Origin: Zingiber officinale
Taxonomy: Eukaryota; Streptophyta; Magnoliopsida; Zingiberales; Zingiberaceae
Direction of reading: 5' to 3'
DNA: 64,000 nt
Assembly: GCF_018446385.1 (NCBI RefSeq)
Contig: NC_055989.1
Span: 131,343,004-131,407,003 of the forward strand
This document shows, one piece after another, positions 48,021 to 61,506 of the stretch (positions are counted from its first letter, which is position 1; every line of letters begins with the position of its first letter). Position numbers and translations under genes: made by a program. The notes below the pieces were generated by a model that had not been told where the DNA came from, did no database searches, and was given only the letters and a program-made list of their open reading frames with translations.

Positions 48021-50939
48021 ATGGGGAAAGTTAATGATGGAATTTTGTGCTTTATTCTCCCAATTTTTGTCACTATTATAGCGGTCCGTTTGATGTATGT
48101 GCTGTATTGGGTCAGAAAACCGAATAGATCTTTGAGAACGGATAATCTAAGAACGCTCATTGTCCTTGGCTCAGGTAAACGAATTTTTATAAAAGGCTAT
48201 TGTCTTGTGTCTATTGGGTCATGACATGGGATTGGTTGTGAGGTCTCACAGATTTAGACAAAAGAATTACTGGACATTTTGTTAAATATAGACACATCAA
48301 TTTTGGTGTCATTGAGTTTGTAATATTTTTTATTGATTAAGTTTGGTGTCTGAAATACCATCCTTTGTCATCAATGACAATATATAGCTCCCATGCATGA
48401 AATATTCAGTTTGATCAAGTGATTTGGTATGCAGGGGGGCATACAGCTGAAATGCTTAGAATTGTAAATGTCCTCCAGAAGGATAGATTTGCTCCAAGAT
48501 TCTACATTGCAGCTGCAACAGATAACATGAGTCTGCAAAAGGCTAAAGTTTTGGAGGAATCTTTGATCCAACAAGAGGTACAATTTGAATTACATTTAAC
48601 TTAAAAATAATTGCTTATATTGTCTGCCCATTTTGGTTGACTGTGATTTTCTATTCCTTTGGTTGATATCTCTGTTTGTCAATTAAAGCTTGTTATTAAG
48701 CATCCCTTACCTCTCCGAAATAACAATAAATGAAGCAATAGAAATAAATGAAAGAAAAGGGAAGTCTGCCCTTAGTTTTCAAATTGGGTTGATTCTGGAC
48801 CTGAATTGTCAAAGTGATTCCATATTTCTTGCTTTCTCCTTTTTGATGGAAATTAAGAAGCAATACTTGAAAATTCACCTATAACATTATCGACCATAAT
48901 AAGCCAAAATCATATGGAATTGGATTGGGAACCCACAATATAGATATATTTTATCACAATAAAGCAATTTTGAATTTTGGTTAACAAATTTGATGAACTT
49001 GTTGATTGCAACATGCAAAGTAATGCTATTAAGGGACACACATAGGCACTAAGGTGCTGCACCTTAGGCTCCTTTAGTAGATTAGGTGAGGCAAATTCAC
49101 TAGGCACAAGAAAGGCACTATGACATTCACCTTGACCAATAGCCCAAGGCATGAAAGATAGCACTCAATACTAAGGGTCTGAATCTTTTCTTGATTAAGA
49201 TGATGACTTCATCATTTGGATAACATAAATTTTTTGTATCACATAACTTATCACGCTATGACGCTAACTGCTATTTATTACTTTTAGTAATGATATTATA
49301 TGTTACCATATGTACTATGATGGTAATGTGAGAATTTTATTTATGTGATTAGAATGACTTTTCTTGCTAATGGATTACTTCAAGTGTTACATTAATGCCA
49401 GTTTGTGTTATATTGCATGTGTGTATATAACACATTCAAATTATATACTCAATAGTATGAAAAGGTATGCCTCACTTCTAGGCGCATGCTTTCACCTAGG
49501 CTTAACATCTCTTGTAGTCTAGCGCCTTCAGAACATTGATGACATCAGTGATTCTTTCATTAATTGATTTTCCAAAAGACAAGATGGATAGCAAGGACTG
49601 AGGAGATATCCAAAATTAAGAGAAGACCTAGAGAAGCAATGGACTCAGAGGATTCCAATAAAAGCTCACTGCCTCCTTTTCCTTTCTCTAGGATTGGTTA
49701 AGGCCTAGGCCCCTTATACTCTCTCTTTTTGTTAAATGTCTAAGTATTATGTTGCTGATTCCAAACCAACTGATCAGATCTTGATATTTTTCAAGTTTTT
49801 ACCTCTAGCTAATACCATTGTGATTTCAATTCTGCAACCTGAGCAATCCTCATACTGTTATTATATTGTGCTTTGTTCTAACGCCCGTGAATTTTATACC
49901 TGGCAACTTGTTGGTTATTTTTTACACTAGATTTTGAATAAATTGTTCACTAAAATGGATACTATGACACTCTTTAAGCAATTCAGAGATATTTTTCATT
50001 TTCTATTTTTATTGCAACTGCTACAGATTCTTTTGTTTGGATGGCTTTCAATTGACATTTCTTGATGATATTGTTTTACAATTTATTTATGCCCCCAAAG
50101 CTCACCATTGTTGTTCCATTGTCTGATCTAATAGGTTATTCTTAATTGGGATTGCAGAACAGTGGAAGAAAGATGGTTGAAGCTTCCCAGTTTATTCAGA
50201 TCTATCGAAGTCGTGAAGTAGGACAATCATATGTAACCTCCATTGCAACAACTTTGATAGCATTGGCACATGCAGTGTGGCTAACTTTCAGAATCAGACC
50301 TCAAGTGGTATTTTCTTCTAAAGTTAAATTGTTCTCTGAGTTATTATGATTTTTATAAAACTTACTACTTTCATATTGCTTATTCTTTCTACACAGATTA
50401 TTTGTAATGGTCCTGGTACCTGCATACCTCTTTGTACATCTGCATTTCTATTCAAGGTTTGATGATACTCAGTTCACCTCTTAACAATTTGTGCCCAAAA
50501 GTTTATCATGGATTTCTGATTGTTTTTCTTTTTTACTTTAAGAGTGTTATCATACAGCTTGTGCCTTGTCATAATTCATGACAGATGGATATCAAATCAT
50601 AAAATTGTTAGGCTATATTGATAGCTGCTACAATATTTCATTGTAGTTATTTCTTGATAGTTATGCTCATTTCTTTAAGTCAGATATCACCCAAGTTTTA
50701 GATTCATCTTATTCTTACAAAACTAAATTATATCTCAAGGAAATCTGATATTTCATCCTCAGTTGGTTGGCCTAGGATGGTCGAACATTTTTTACGTGGA
50801 GAGCATTGCACGCGTGAGGAAGCTTTCATTAAGTGGCTTGTTGCTTTATAAGCTACTCCTTGCTGATCAGTTCTATGTGCAATGGCCCCAGTTGCAAAAG
50901 AAATGTCCTAGGGCACATCTTGTTGGTTGTCTCATGTAA
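48021..50939 (+). CDS. ALG14: ALG14, ER membrane subunit of UDP-GlcNAc transferase
   Basis: Anchors the catalytic subunit ALG13 to the cytosolic face of the ER; together they add the second GlcNAc to dolichol-PP-GlcNAc in N-glycan assembly. Exons in frame: 48021-48174, 48435-48577, 50158-50307, 50397-50456, 50763-50939; 227 aa, close to plant homologues (about 230). An N-terminal membrane helix (ILCFILPIFVTIIAVRLMY) is followed by the signature LIVLGSGGHTAEML across the exon 1/2 join, RSREVGQSYVTSI, RPQVIICNGPGTCIPL, FYVESIARVRKLSLSG, and the end FYVQWPQLQKKCPRAHLVG. All expected blocks are present and splice sites canonical. No ALG13 is visible in the window. Confidence 0.95.
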
Positions 50940-53900
50940 AAAACAGAAGGCTCTGATGTTACTCATCCAGGTACTTCCTGTGTTCACATGTTTGGTTTAT
51001 TGTTACCTTTCATATTGTATTGCACTCAGTAAATTCCAATATTCATTTACCCCTGTTTATTGTCTTCTTGACAGTACAAACAGATTCCTGTATACGAGTT
51101 GGACAACAGAAGACCTAAGTGCAAGCTTCAATACAACAGCAAAAATTTAGAACTATGCAGTTCTCTTGAATCTTTGTCCACATAAAAAGTTATCTCAAAG
51201 CTGCCTGCTTCTTGTGATTTATGACATTTGGTTTTCTTTTTCTCCTATTATGGATATCAATGGCTGAGCTAATTACAAGGATTTGGTTTATAGTTTAATG
51301 GCACTCATCAAAGATTGTTGGCATATCTATCTTTGTGTGCTTCCAGTTCATTATATGCTATTCTCACCAAGTTCTTGGCTCGTCATAATAAATGTTTGTT
51401 GATTGCTGTGTTCTTCAGCATCAAACTATCTCTGCTACCATGTTTGGGTATATGTTATGTGAATCAGTGGTATGGCATTTATTCATATCTGAGCTAGGAA
51501 TATTTCAACGAACTGTATTAGGGCTTTTGATCAACTAAGCTTGGAACACAATATTTTTGTTTGAGCACAATTGACTGAATGACTTTGGTCAGTTGGCTGA
51601 ATGATGTACAATGGCCTGGGAGCACTATTCAATTCACTGTGAACAATACTGTAGGGTTCAGCATTCAATTTATGTGCAGTCAGTCAAATGAAATCCTGAC
51701 TTAGTTGATTGAAAGTGTCTTCTTTAATCTTTTTGAGGTGAACGGTGGACCATGGTATTTAAGCTTCGTGGATCTTGTTTGGGGCAACATAAGATATAAA
51801 ATTTATTCATTTTTCTACCCTCAACATCTCAAACAACTCTAAGATCTTGGATTGATCACGGCTTCAAATCTTTAAAATTCTCAAGTTCTTTTGGTAATGC
51901 TACTTTCTCCCTTGTGCTCAATGGTATCAAGCCAGACGCCCCCATGGGTTGACATAGCTGGTACCAGCATGAGTGGTTACTTCAATAGGTCTTGGGGTAC
52001 AAAATATCTCGCTGGATGTCTGACCTTCTCGATGCAAAGGGTTATTGCGCTAGGGCAAATGCCCCCATGATTTATCCCCTTCTAGAGAGTATGAGACTAT
52101 CCTAGAGGGGTTGCTAAGGTGATTCTCCAATGGTATCAAGCCAGACCATTCCGATCGTACACAGTAGGATAACAGACTCAGAGTTTGTTATTTCAGCCAA
52201 CTCAATTTTGTCTCCCAGTTTAATCAAACGTGTGTGTTTGTTTGTAATCTATCCTCATATGTATATCCCATTGCAATCACAAGGTCCATGAAGATGACCT
52301 GAAATTGGGAGTTATGATGTGTGGAATTATTGGTGAATAGCTGTATTCCCATTAGATTGACCCAAGTTATGAGTTTTTTCCTGATCTGACTTGCAACTGA
52401 GTGCCTATAAACATAAACATTGGGTCTTGCTCTATTCGTTTAAGCTTTTGCAACTGGTCATAACTCATGTCATGTTTTTAACACGTTTGCAGAATTCCAA
52501 TTAATTCTGAAACATGAAGACCAGAAGTACAGCACAGAACAAGATAATGCAACAATCTCAGAGCATTTTAGGTAAAGTTGGTCGAAGTCTAACCATCACT
52601 CAGCTCTTTATCTTTTGAGTTGTTAACTTAAGACACTAGAAGCATCAAACTTTTGGCACTTTTTGAATCATCTTCTAGTTTGGTTTCCGTCATGCTTAGC
52701 TTTTACTGAGAATAGTACTAATCCTCCTCAACTTTATTCAAAAGTCCCACTTAGTTTCTTTTGTCTAGTATTTGACAGAAAGCCACTTATCTCTTCCAAG
52801 CATCCAATACACTTGTATGGATCTAGTTCCTAATGCTGAGGAATGTAGCCACTTGGTTATCACTTTTGGCCACCTCTTGCCATTTTAGCCGGACATTTGA
52901 TAAGTTGATTGTCATTCGATCATTGTGTGTGGTATTAGTACCTCTCTTTCCATGGTTCAAAATCAATTTTGTTACTGATGATCATGAACGATCAACTATG
53001 TCATTGCTCTTATTCGCTATAATTATCTGAAAAAGTAGGCATGCTTATTGCTTTTCACTCTTTCTTTTGGCGCTAGCCACGTTGTATCTTTTAACCTTCA
53101 AAAACTGAAATAATATTATCCTCAAACTATGCTTGTGTGATCTTAGTCATCAGTGGATAGTGTATTATTTTCTTATCATACAGCAGGTGGTCATCATCTG
53201 ATTCCTTTGGTAAGAAATTTACCTTCTCACTAAATAGTTAAATTTTGCTACCATTATTGCGGGATTCATCGTTTCACTCATTTAGTTATGTGCAAGTTAA
53301 TATTTGTTGCTTTTTAACTCATTCGCTATTTTGATTTGATGGACCTTGATGATGAGCAAGTTGAACAACAAATATCCACTCACATGTTAGTTTACTAACT
53401 TCTCCTTAATGGATAGCGGACTTGAGAATTTGGCTATTAGGATGGGTCTTCATGTGTTATCTTGGCGGTCGATGGGAAATTTCAGTGGGGCGGTCACCCC
53501 AGATTTGACGTTACTTAACTAGTTAATGATTATTTTTTTTATTAGCTATGTTGCATTTTTTTATCTTTAGTAGTTGGCCTTAGATAAATCTGTTGAAACA
53601 AGGCCCATGTGATGCCTATCATGATTCATCAATGGTTGTAGTCCTTCCTATCTTTTCATGTAGCAAGTTCATTTCTTAGATAGGTTTAGATTATTTTTCC
53701 TCCCATTTTTTCATGTAATAATTCAATGTTATTTTCTAATGATCTTATACAATGATATTAAGGTAACTAATGAAATTCTTAAACAGAACTTGTTCGAGTC
53801 TTTTTGTGTTTTTTAATTCATCAACCTTTATCCTAGAAAAGTTTGGAATATGGTTCCATTATAATCATTCCTCTAAGTGAGACCATTTTGTTTTATTTCT

Positions 53901-54554
53901 TTAGCTTATTTGAGCACCTTCTCTTGTACATAGGCATTCCTGTTCAGCATTGAAATATGTTCTCAGGGACAGTAATTATATAAACTATATATTTATGCCA
54001 AATCCACTAGTGGTACAAAAATGTCCTTAGCAATTAAATAGATTGCTCAGCCAGTAAATTAATGCTCTTACTCAGTTTTAAATGTTAGTAGTCATGTAAA
54101 TGAGCTGAGCTAAATTGAGTTGAATTTATTTGTTCTCTTTACTTTTTTTATAATGTTTAAGTTTATTTATTTGGCTTGTTCAAGTTTGTTTATAAATGTC
54201 TCAAACAATTTTGATGAGTCTCATACTCAGTTTATATCAGCCCTTTAATCTGTTTTTTTTTTTTTAAGTTTGATGATCATTTCAAACGATATAAAGTGGA
54301 AGCACTAGGCTACATCTTTCAGTTGCTTTTTGGATTGCTTGTAGCATCGAATCTGAAGGCCTTTTTACAACTTCAGTTCCTCTCCGTCAAATGTTACCTT
54401 TAAATCAGCATCGGAATTGGAATCCCGACTATGTGTTTAAGAAATTACGAGGAAAAAAAAATCTTTACAAGCTATTAATTCATCTAATACTTCTTGATAT
54501 TTCTCTAAATTGTACTTGATCTTGTGTGAAAATAGGAAGGTGGAAAATTGAGGA
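50940..54554. other. Intergenic DNA between ALG14 and the gypsy element
   Basis: ALG14 3' UTR, then repeat-rich DNA. The phrase AATGGTATCAAGCCAGAC occurs twice (about 51923, 52130) around a segment that looks like an old repeat. No gene identified on either strand. Confidence 0.5.
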
Positions 54555-55422
54555 TGTGATAGTTTTACTGATCGACTGTAGACTTTACTCTGCTCGACTA
54601 TAGACCTCGATTCGCTTTGTAAAATAAGTAATGTCAGTGCTAAGTCAGGGAAGAGGTCCCCAGTATTGGTCCTCCGACGTTTAAGTTAGTCATCGGAATT
54701 ATATAAGAAGCGGAGCAACAATAGAACTAGTATCAAATAGTAATAACGCGTACTTCCACCAGTGATGAATCCCCCCTTTATATAAAGCTCTACTGCGTGA
54801 TGTGCACGTTTCTCTAGATGTGGGTGTATTTTCCGATACATCCTATCAAAAAACCTGTCAGGAAAGTTCCTTTGACACCATACCTTAACAGGGCATGCAT
54901 ATCTCTGATAAGAAAGTAAAAGCTTCCGTCGTACGATCCGCCTGTCGACCATGTCTCGAGTCAACGACACCCAAAAGGATGTCAAGAGATACTGCAGTGG
55001 TCCCGTTGCTTGGTCGAGCGGGATAGCTGCTCGACCAGGACTCCGCTTCATCCTTGACCAGGTCTCATTGCTTGGTCGAGCGGGATAGCCACTCGGCCGG
55101 GACCCCTCCGCTTTGTCGACCTTAGTTGTTCTCCCGTGCAGTGACTGTGTAGTAACATGTCCTCCTCCGTTCGGCCAAGCTATACGAGCTCCTTTGGCGT
55201 CCTACTGTTCCGTACTGGGTGTCGGCTGTCTTACGTATTATCTTGAGCTAGACATGTCGCTTGGACATGCCTCCCACAGGTCGGGCCCTGACTGTCCCGA
55301 CCTACCGTCACAATTGTCCTCCGTTCGGCCCTTTGACACCTAGGTGTTGACCTCCTTGACTTTGACCTCCACCTTGGCAATTGACCCCGTGCCAGGTGGG
55401 CCTCCCTTTATCATCCATCACA
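54555..55422 (-). repeat. Gypsy 3' LTR
   Basis: 868 bp from TGTGATGG to CTATCACA (minus sense). TATA-like CTTTATATAAAGG at about 54790-54778. Inverted GGTCGAGC/GCTCGACC (55012-55036) and a second TTGGTCGAGCGGGATAGC copy (about 55071) lie upstream. The end has AACTTAAACGTCGGAGG, similar in style to the 1-402 LTR. Confidence 0.75.
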
Positions 55423-55950
55423 AGCCTCCCCCTCAAGTTTAGTCGAAGAAGACTGCAAGTCCGACTGACTGGACTAGTAGAGTCTTTGGCAGCTTCCACC
55501 GTTTCACCATTCGGCTACATATCGCCAGGCTAGGCCCGTAACTATTGCTCGGACCACGTCTTTCGAAGAAGATTGTGCCTCGGTCATTCGGTTGTATGAT
55601 AATCTGTTATCTGTGCCCAGTCGGGACAATAAGCGACTACACTTGGCGAATTTTCTTCTTTCCTTATGCCTCCTCGGTTGAACATCTTGACGTCGTCCAA
55701 ATTTCTTGAAGACCATGCAAATCTTCGATCATTATGGCTGAACACGTGGTCATACCTTTTAATTAAGTCTCATTAATGACTCCCGGTGATTGAACGCCAC
55801 GTGCCCTCCATTCTGCCGCTGCACGTTTGACATGACAGGCGGATATCCGCTGGCGACGCGACAGGTGCCTTTTCGAATTCAAAGGTTGGATCTTCTCCTA
55901 GTTTTTCACAACCCTGGATCGGACGGCTCAAGCCGATCGGCCGCGAGGCT

Positions 55951-55957
55951 TATAAAC
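55951..55957 (+). promoter_or_regulatory. TATA box for the antisense ORF
   Basis: TATAAAC in a GC-rich context about 200 bp upstream of the antisense coding exon, oriented with that ORF and against the host element. Confidence 0.5.
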
Positions 55958-57787
55958 CCGCGTGCGTCGCCGTCTTCTTCCTTCCTCACGCTTTCATCTT
56001 TAAGCTTTCTCCACGGCGCTTCGCTTCTTCTTCTTCTCCGGCAATATTTCCCGTAAGCTCCTTTACTTTTTCTCATTTGAATATGTTTGTTGTTCCTCCT
56101 CACCTCTGTTTTCAATGGTCAGTTCCTCGTAACCTCTTGTCCATGTCCTTGGGCTCTGATATACTTCCACCGAGTCCAGGTTCGACGGGGATGATATTGA
56201 AAACTTGAAATCCATCTATGAGTTTCCATCCAACCACGAAATTGGCATTCCTTCCACGTACAATCGGTCGCACGCCCCTCCACTGGGTTTTTTGTGTTTT
56301 TTTAAGGATAAGTTCATCGCCGGTCTGCGGTTCCCTGTCCACCCTTTCTTCTCCGCAGTCTATAAATATTTCCGTATTTCTCTTAATCAATTAATGTCGA
56401 ACTCCTTCCGGCTGCTGTGCGGGGTCATAATTTTGTTCCGCATGCATGACGTTCCTCTGACTCCTCGGCTCTTCCATTACTTATGTTACCCAAAAATATC
56501 CTAACTGGGGACCTTTCTGTACCAAGCCCGAGTGGGATTGATTTTCTTTGATAAAATGTTGTCCTCCAATAAGTATTGGAATGACCACTACTTCTTCGTT
56601 CACTTTCCCGAGCGACCAGATTTTCTAACCAACTAGTAGTTAGAAGTGACAAACCCACCACCGCTCAAGAAGTACAAAAGTCGATCGGACTATCTCTAGG
56701 CAGCCTCAAGCTTGGCCGGTCAGAAGTACCACATCCATAAGTTGTTGGAGGGCGTCCTCTATGTGTTCGGCTTGAGTCCGATCTGCACGAAGCTTCCGTC
56801 CAGCTTAGGTATGCCCTTTCTTTTCCCAATCTTTGAATCTAACTGACTTTTCCTCCTCTTTTTCAGCTCGAATCATGTTGCGAGCATGTCTGGCCGGCAA
56901 GTGCAAGCTCACAAACGCAGAGATCAATGCTGCAGTCGTGGCCGAGCTGGAGGGCCACGACCTGCATCCAGTCGGCTCCCACGAAGATCCGCTCGACGAC
57001 GATGAGAGAACACAAGCACTGGGGAGCGGAGGGGGAGCCAGCCAGACGGCTGCTAGTGAAGCGGCAGCTACTGTGGACCTTCCGCCTAAACAGCCGTCGA
57101 TGATTTCGATTAAGGTCGCTTCGAAGTCAGCTACTTCCGGCAAACCCCTGCGACAGCGCAAGAGACGCCGCGCGGAAGTGTCCTCCCGTTCTACAACTTC
57201 TGCCTTGCAGACCCCAACACCGATCGTTTCTCGACCCTTCTCCGAGCGGGGTGAGACCTCCATTCCTCCTCTTGAGCAAGGAGTCGCAGAGCTTCCGGCT
57301 TCCATGTCATCCGATCGGACACCCTCACTATCCGTGCTGCCTTAGGGGACAATTGGTGCGCCGCCGGTCGCCTTCATGCCACCATCTTTGCCAGCGGCCC
57401 AAGTGTCTCGAATCCGACCAGTTTCGACGTCCTGGTCTTCAAGCAGGGTGACTTCAGCCCCCTCTGGCCCGAGCAGCCAGAGGCAAATAACGGCGATTAT
57501 CCATTTGTCGACCGACGAGTATCAAAGTGCGGACGACCCGACGTCCCTCACCCTTGAGCACCATATAAGGATTCAAGGGCCACTAGCACATATATGGGCT
57601 GATGCCCTGGCCCGTGCGATGGTCATTTCTCTGCTCGCCAACAGTCACACCCAGATGTCCAATGGGGTATGTACGTTGCTTTTGTATTTACTTTTTATCC
57701 GTTTGGCACTTACAGTTTTCCTGTTGCTGCAGTTCTATGTGGAGAACCTGGCCATGTGCCACAGACTCTCATATTTGGAGTATGAAG

Positions 57788-58836
57788 TGTTGGTGCAATC
57801 GACCCAAGTTTGATCGGTATGATCATGGTTTTGATATGTGTGTCAAAGAATTTAAATTAGGCTTTCATATTGGTTTGATATGTGTGTTTGGGTCATGCAG
57901 GATTTGGTGAAACACACATGAGGAGCTTGGTGTGGCCAAGTTTAGGAAGCTCATCCAAGGGCTCATATCCTTGAGTCGGTGAAGGATGGTGTGGAAGACA
58001 TCCGAGGGACCGCCGGACGAGGAGCAATGCAGTGGAGCCGAGGGAAGCGGACTTCAAGACAACGTGAAGGATGACACAGAGATGAGTCATGGGCTCGGGT
58101 GCATCTGAGGGACGAAGGCCGAGGAAGAGGGCTTCAAAGGCAACTCCGGAAAGGATGAATGGAGTGAATGTAAGGTACCAGTCGACTGGTCCAAATTCAT
58201 GAAGAGCACAGAATGGTTCTGTGCTTGTCGGTTGCGAAGACCAATCGACTGGTGTTGGCACCAGTCGACTAGTATATGGTCGTTGGCAGAAAATGAGTTC
58301 TACAAAGAGTCGTTGACTGTGTCTAACGGCTATATCAGTCGATTGGTGCATAGACCAGTCGACTGATGTCGGGTTGAGTTTATTTGTTGATCAACTCTCT
58401 CCACTTATAAAAGAGGAACTTTGGGACATGAAGGAGGTTACTGATTATTGTTGAATCATTCCTTTGTCATTGTCCAAAGCTTCCAAGTCATACTCTTCTT
58501 CCTACTTTTAATCTACATCTTGTAAAAGAATAAGAAGAGTGCTTTGTGAGAGATTGTACTCCACCGAGAAGGAGTAAGCTCTAGCCGGAGATTGCCGAGG
58601 ACTGATTCATCGAAGGATCAAGGGTTCGTCCACCTCAAGGACACGCCGTGGAGTCGGAGCAAGCAATCTCTGAACCACATAAAGAAATTGTGTTAGCGTG
58701 TGTATTCTCTCTTGTTTGTTTTCATTGTTTTAGTTTTCATATTTCCGCTACGCACTAATCTTTGTAAAGAAGCGATTGAAGTTGGGGGTGACCTAGCTAT
58801 CCAACCCCCCTTCTAGTCGGCCACCGATCTTCTACA
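57788..58836 (+). repeat. Element B 5' LTR
   Basis: 1049 bp, TGTTGG...CTACA. Palindrome ACCAGTCGACTGGT at 58177-58190 and near copies at about 58240, 58270, 58335 and 58355. Hairpin GCACAGAA/TTCTGTGC at 58206-58224. TATAAAA at 58406-58412. Confidence 0.92.
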
Positions 58837-58838
58837 AG

Positions 58839-58850
58839 TGGTATCAGAGC
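58839..58850 (+). other. Primer-binding site of element B (tRNA-Met type)
   Basis: TGGTATCAGAGC, 2 nt after the LTR; the same sequence and spacing as in element A. Confidence 0.9.
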
Positions 58851-58898
58851 GAGGAAGCCCTTCAACGGACTAATTGCCAAGAAGAGCAACATCATCAA

Positions 58899-60549
58899 AT
58901 GGTCGGCTCAAGCATTCATCCACCCAAATTCGAAGGAGAATTCTCTTGGTGGAAAAAGAGAATGGAGGTATTTTTTAAAATCGATTTTGATATTATGTTA
59001 ATCATGGAAAATGGTTTTGAAATTCCTAGGGATCAAAACAATGAGATATTAGAGAAAATAAGATGGAACAAGAAGCAAAGGGAAGAGCATCTAGCAAACT
59101 CAAAGGTCTTACATCATCTACTAAATGTCCTTCCCCAACAAGAAGTAACAAGGGTTGGGAACTACTCAAGCGCCAAGGAGTTATGAGAAAAACTAGTAGA
59201 ACTTCATGAGGGGACATCGGAAGCAAAACTAGCAAGAAGGGATCTTCTCCGAACTCAACTCAACAATATCAAACTAGAAAAAGGAAAAAATGTATCAATA
59301 CTTCATGCTAGGATTAAAGAAATTTTGAATGGACTGTAGGTGAGAAACTTTCAAACCGAGATATCTTGATGAAAGTCATCAATGCTTTCCCAAGAATCAC
59401 AACTTGGAGCTCCATTGTAGATTCATTCTACATTTCAAAGGATCTAGAGAAGAGCTCTCTAGATGAATTCTTTTCAACTATGGAGCTCCATGAGACACGG
59501 ATTGAAGGATTAAATGGAGAAGTCAATAGATCAAGAGGAGTAGCCCTTGTGACAAACAAGGGAAAGGGGAAGAAGAAGAAATCTCCATGTCCACCATCTT
59601 TCGATTCCGAGGAATCAAGTGCCTCAATGGATAGCGATCAAGAGGCATATATGGTAAGGAAGATGAGAAAAGCATTTAAATCTTTTTCTACTAACAAATC
59701 CCATGCTAGGAAAAATTCAAGAGGCAAGAGTAGAACTAGGAAGATAATTTGCTACAATTGCCAAGGAGAATGATACATGAGGGATGAATGTCCTCTCTTG
59801 AAGAAGAAAGAAGAAAGGAAGAAGAGAATAAGAAGTCAAAAGAAAAAGGGAAGAAGGGTAAAAAACTTTAAGGCAACATGGGATGATCCATCGTTATAGG
59901 AGGAAGAAGAGCACCATGTATCCCATTTCGCACTAATGGGAATTGATGGCATTGCCTCCATCTCATCCGAAAGTGAAGAAGGAAAGAGCTCAAGTGAAGA
60001 TGAAGAAGGGAGCTCAAGTGAAGGGGGAGGTCAAACTTCGAATTCGGACTTCTCGGTAAGTGAGGTACATAATCTTCCTCCCCATGTTTTAATTAAAATT
60101 ATTGCAAGTACAAATGATGATTTATTTAAGGCTAAAAAGAAAAACAAATCCTTGAAACATGATATTTGCATGCTTAAGGAAAAATTAGAATCCGTGCCTA
60201 TTAGGGATAATGATATATGCATGCTTCTTCTACAAATTCAAATGATTCATGTTTAGAAGAAGAAAATAAGACTTTAAGGGAAAAGGTAGCATACCTTATC
60301 AATGCCCTTAGAAAATTTAAAATTGAATTCAAAACCCTAAACATGATAATTGGGAGTCAAAGGGCAAGTTTCAACAAAAAGGGTTTAGGGTATAAGGAAT
60401 CCAACAATAAAAAAGTCTATCATTGTATAATTGCTAAGGGGCAACCCAAGATAAAGACCATAGATAAGAGATGGATTCCTAAGGAGTATTTGGTAAACTC
60501 AATTAAGAATAACCTCTATTGGGTGCCAAAATCAATCCTCAAGAGTTAG
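58899..60549 (+). pseudogene. Element B Gag, frameshifted
   Basis: Starts SSIHPPKFEGEFSWWKKRM, parallel to element A. Trp to TGA change at about 59185 (KEL then EKL). LHEGTSEAKLARRD follows, then a stop and frameshift near 59337, then FYISKDLEKSSLDEFFSTMELHETR. The zinc knuckle is lost: CYNCQGE is followed by TGA, and the ligand His reads Tyr. After it come an acidic Ser/Glu tract, a Lys-rich coiled coil, another frameshift near 60250, and a C-terminus with RWIPKEYLVN and NLYWVPKSIL. About 550 codons originally. No protease follows. Confidence 0.85.
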
Positions 60550-61488
60550 AGGATTTTAGGTTTAGTCAACCATTGAAATCATAATTCAAATTCTTGAAAA
60601 ATGATTGACTTGAGACTTTAAGGGGGAGCACTTAGCCTTGATAGAAATTCATGATAAAGAAGGCTAAGTAAAGGTTACCTTTATTATATCTCACAATGAA
60701 TTGCATTCTATTTCTAAATATAAATGTGAGATGATAAGATGATACTAATAATTCACTTATGTTTATGACATTTTGATGAATTATGAAATGTATCAATTTT
60801 TTAGTAATCATAGACTAACTATGAGGAAAGCAAATGTTTAATTAATGGACATCTTGCCCATAGATCATAGTTGGATATTTTAAATGTTTTGAAAATAATT
60901 CTATGTTTTATTTACAGTGAATAGTTATTTTGAAACATATGATTGCAAAACTGGGTTTAAAATTGATATATAATTGCATGTTTTTGAGATTTGGCTAAAA
61001 TTTCAAAAATACTTTGACTTTTCATGAAAACATATTTTTTTCTAGTTAAAGGACATTTCAAGAAATATATTTTCCGAATTTCATGGTTTTTCAAATTTTT
61101 TGGAATTTTTTATGCATTTCTGAGTTGGTTGCAAAAGGTTGAAATTCGATTTCAGAATATACCAGTCGATTGTGTCAGCTACCAGTCGACTGGTACCAGC
61201 TTTCCAGCATACTGTTGTTTTCTGAGATCAAATTTTTTGGTCAAAATTTGGTCAGACTTGATGCCATAGAATGTATGATTGTTTGGTACAATTTTTTTTT
61301 ATGGTGTCAAAGGGGGAGAAATGGATAGGTTTAAGTTAGAAGCCTTTATTTCCATACTTGTGTGCAAAACTTGAAAATTAAGGTTGAGAGCATATGTTTA
61401 GGGGGAGCTTGATTTTATGTTTCATGTTTACATATTGCTTGTAATTTTCAAAGTTATTATTTGTGTCTAACTTAAACATATTACCACA
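60550..61488 (+). other. Element B non-coding interior
   Basis: AT-rich space between gag and the polypurine tract where pol would normally be. Contains another perfect ACCAGTCGACTGGT at 61181-61194 next to a decayed copy at 61161. Confidence 0.6.
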
Positions 61489-61506
61489 CATCAAAAAGGG
61501 AGAGAT

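Noticed and set aside
51923-52147. TGGTATCAAGCC phrases as retrotransposon primer sites
   Set aside because: Differs from the tRNA-Met site and there is no LTR boundary or gag next to either copy.
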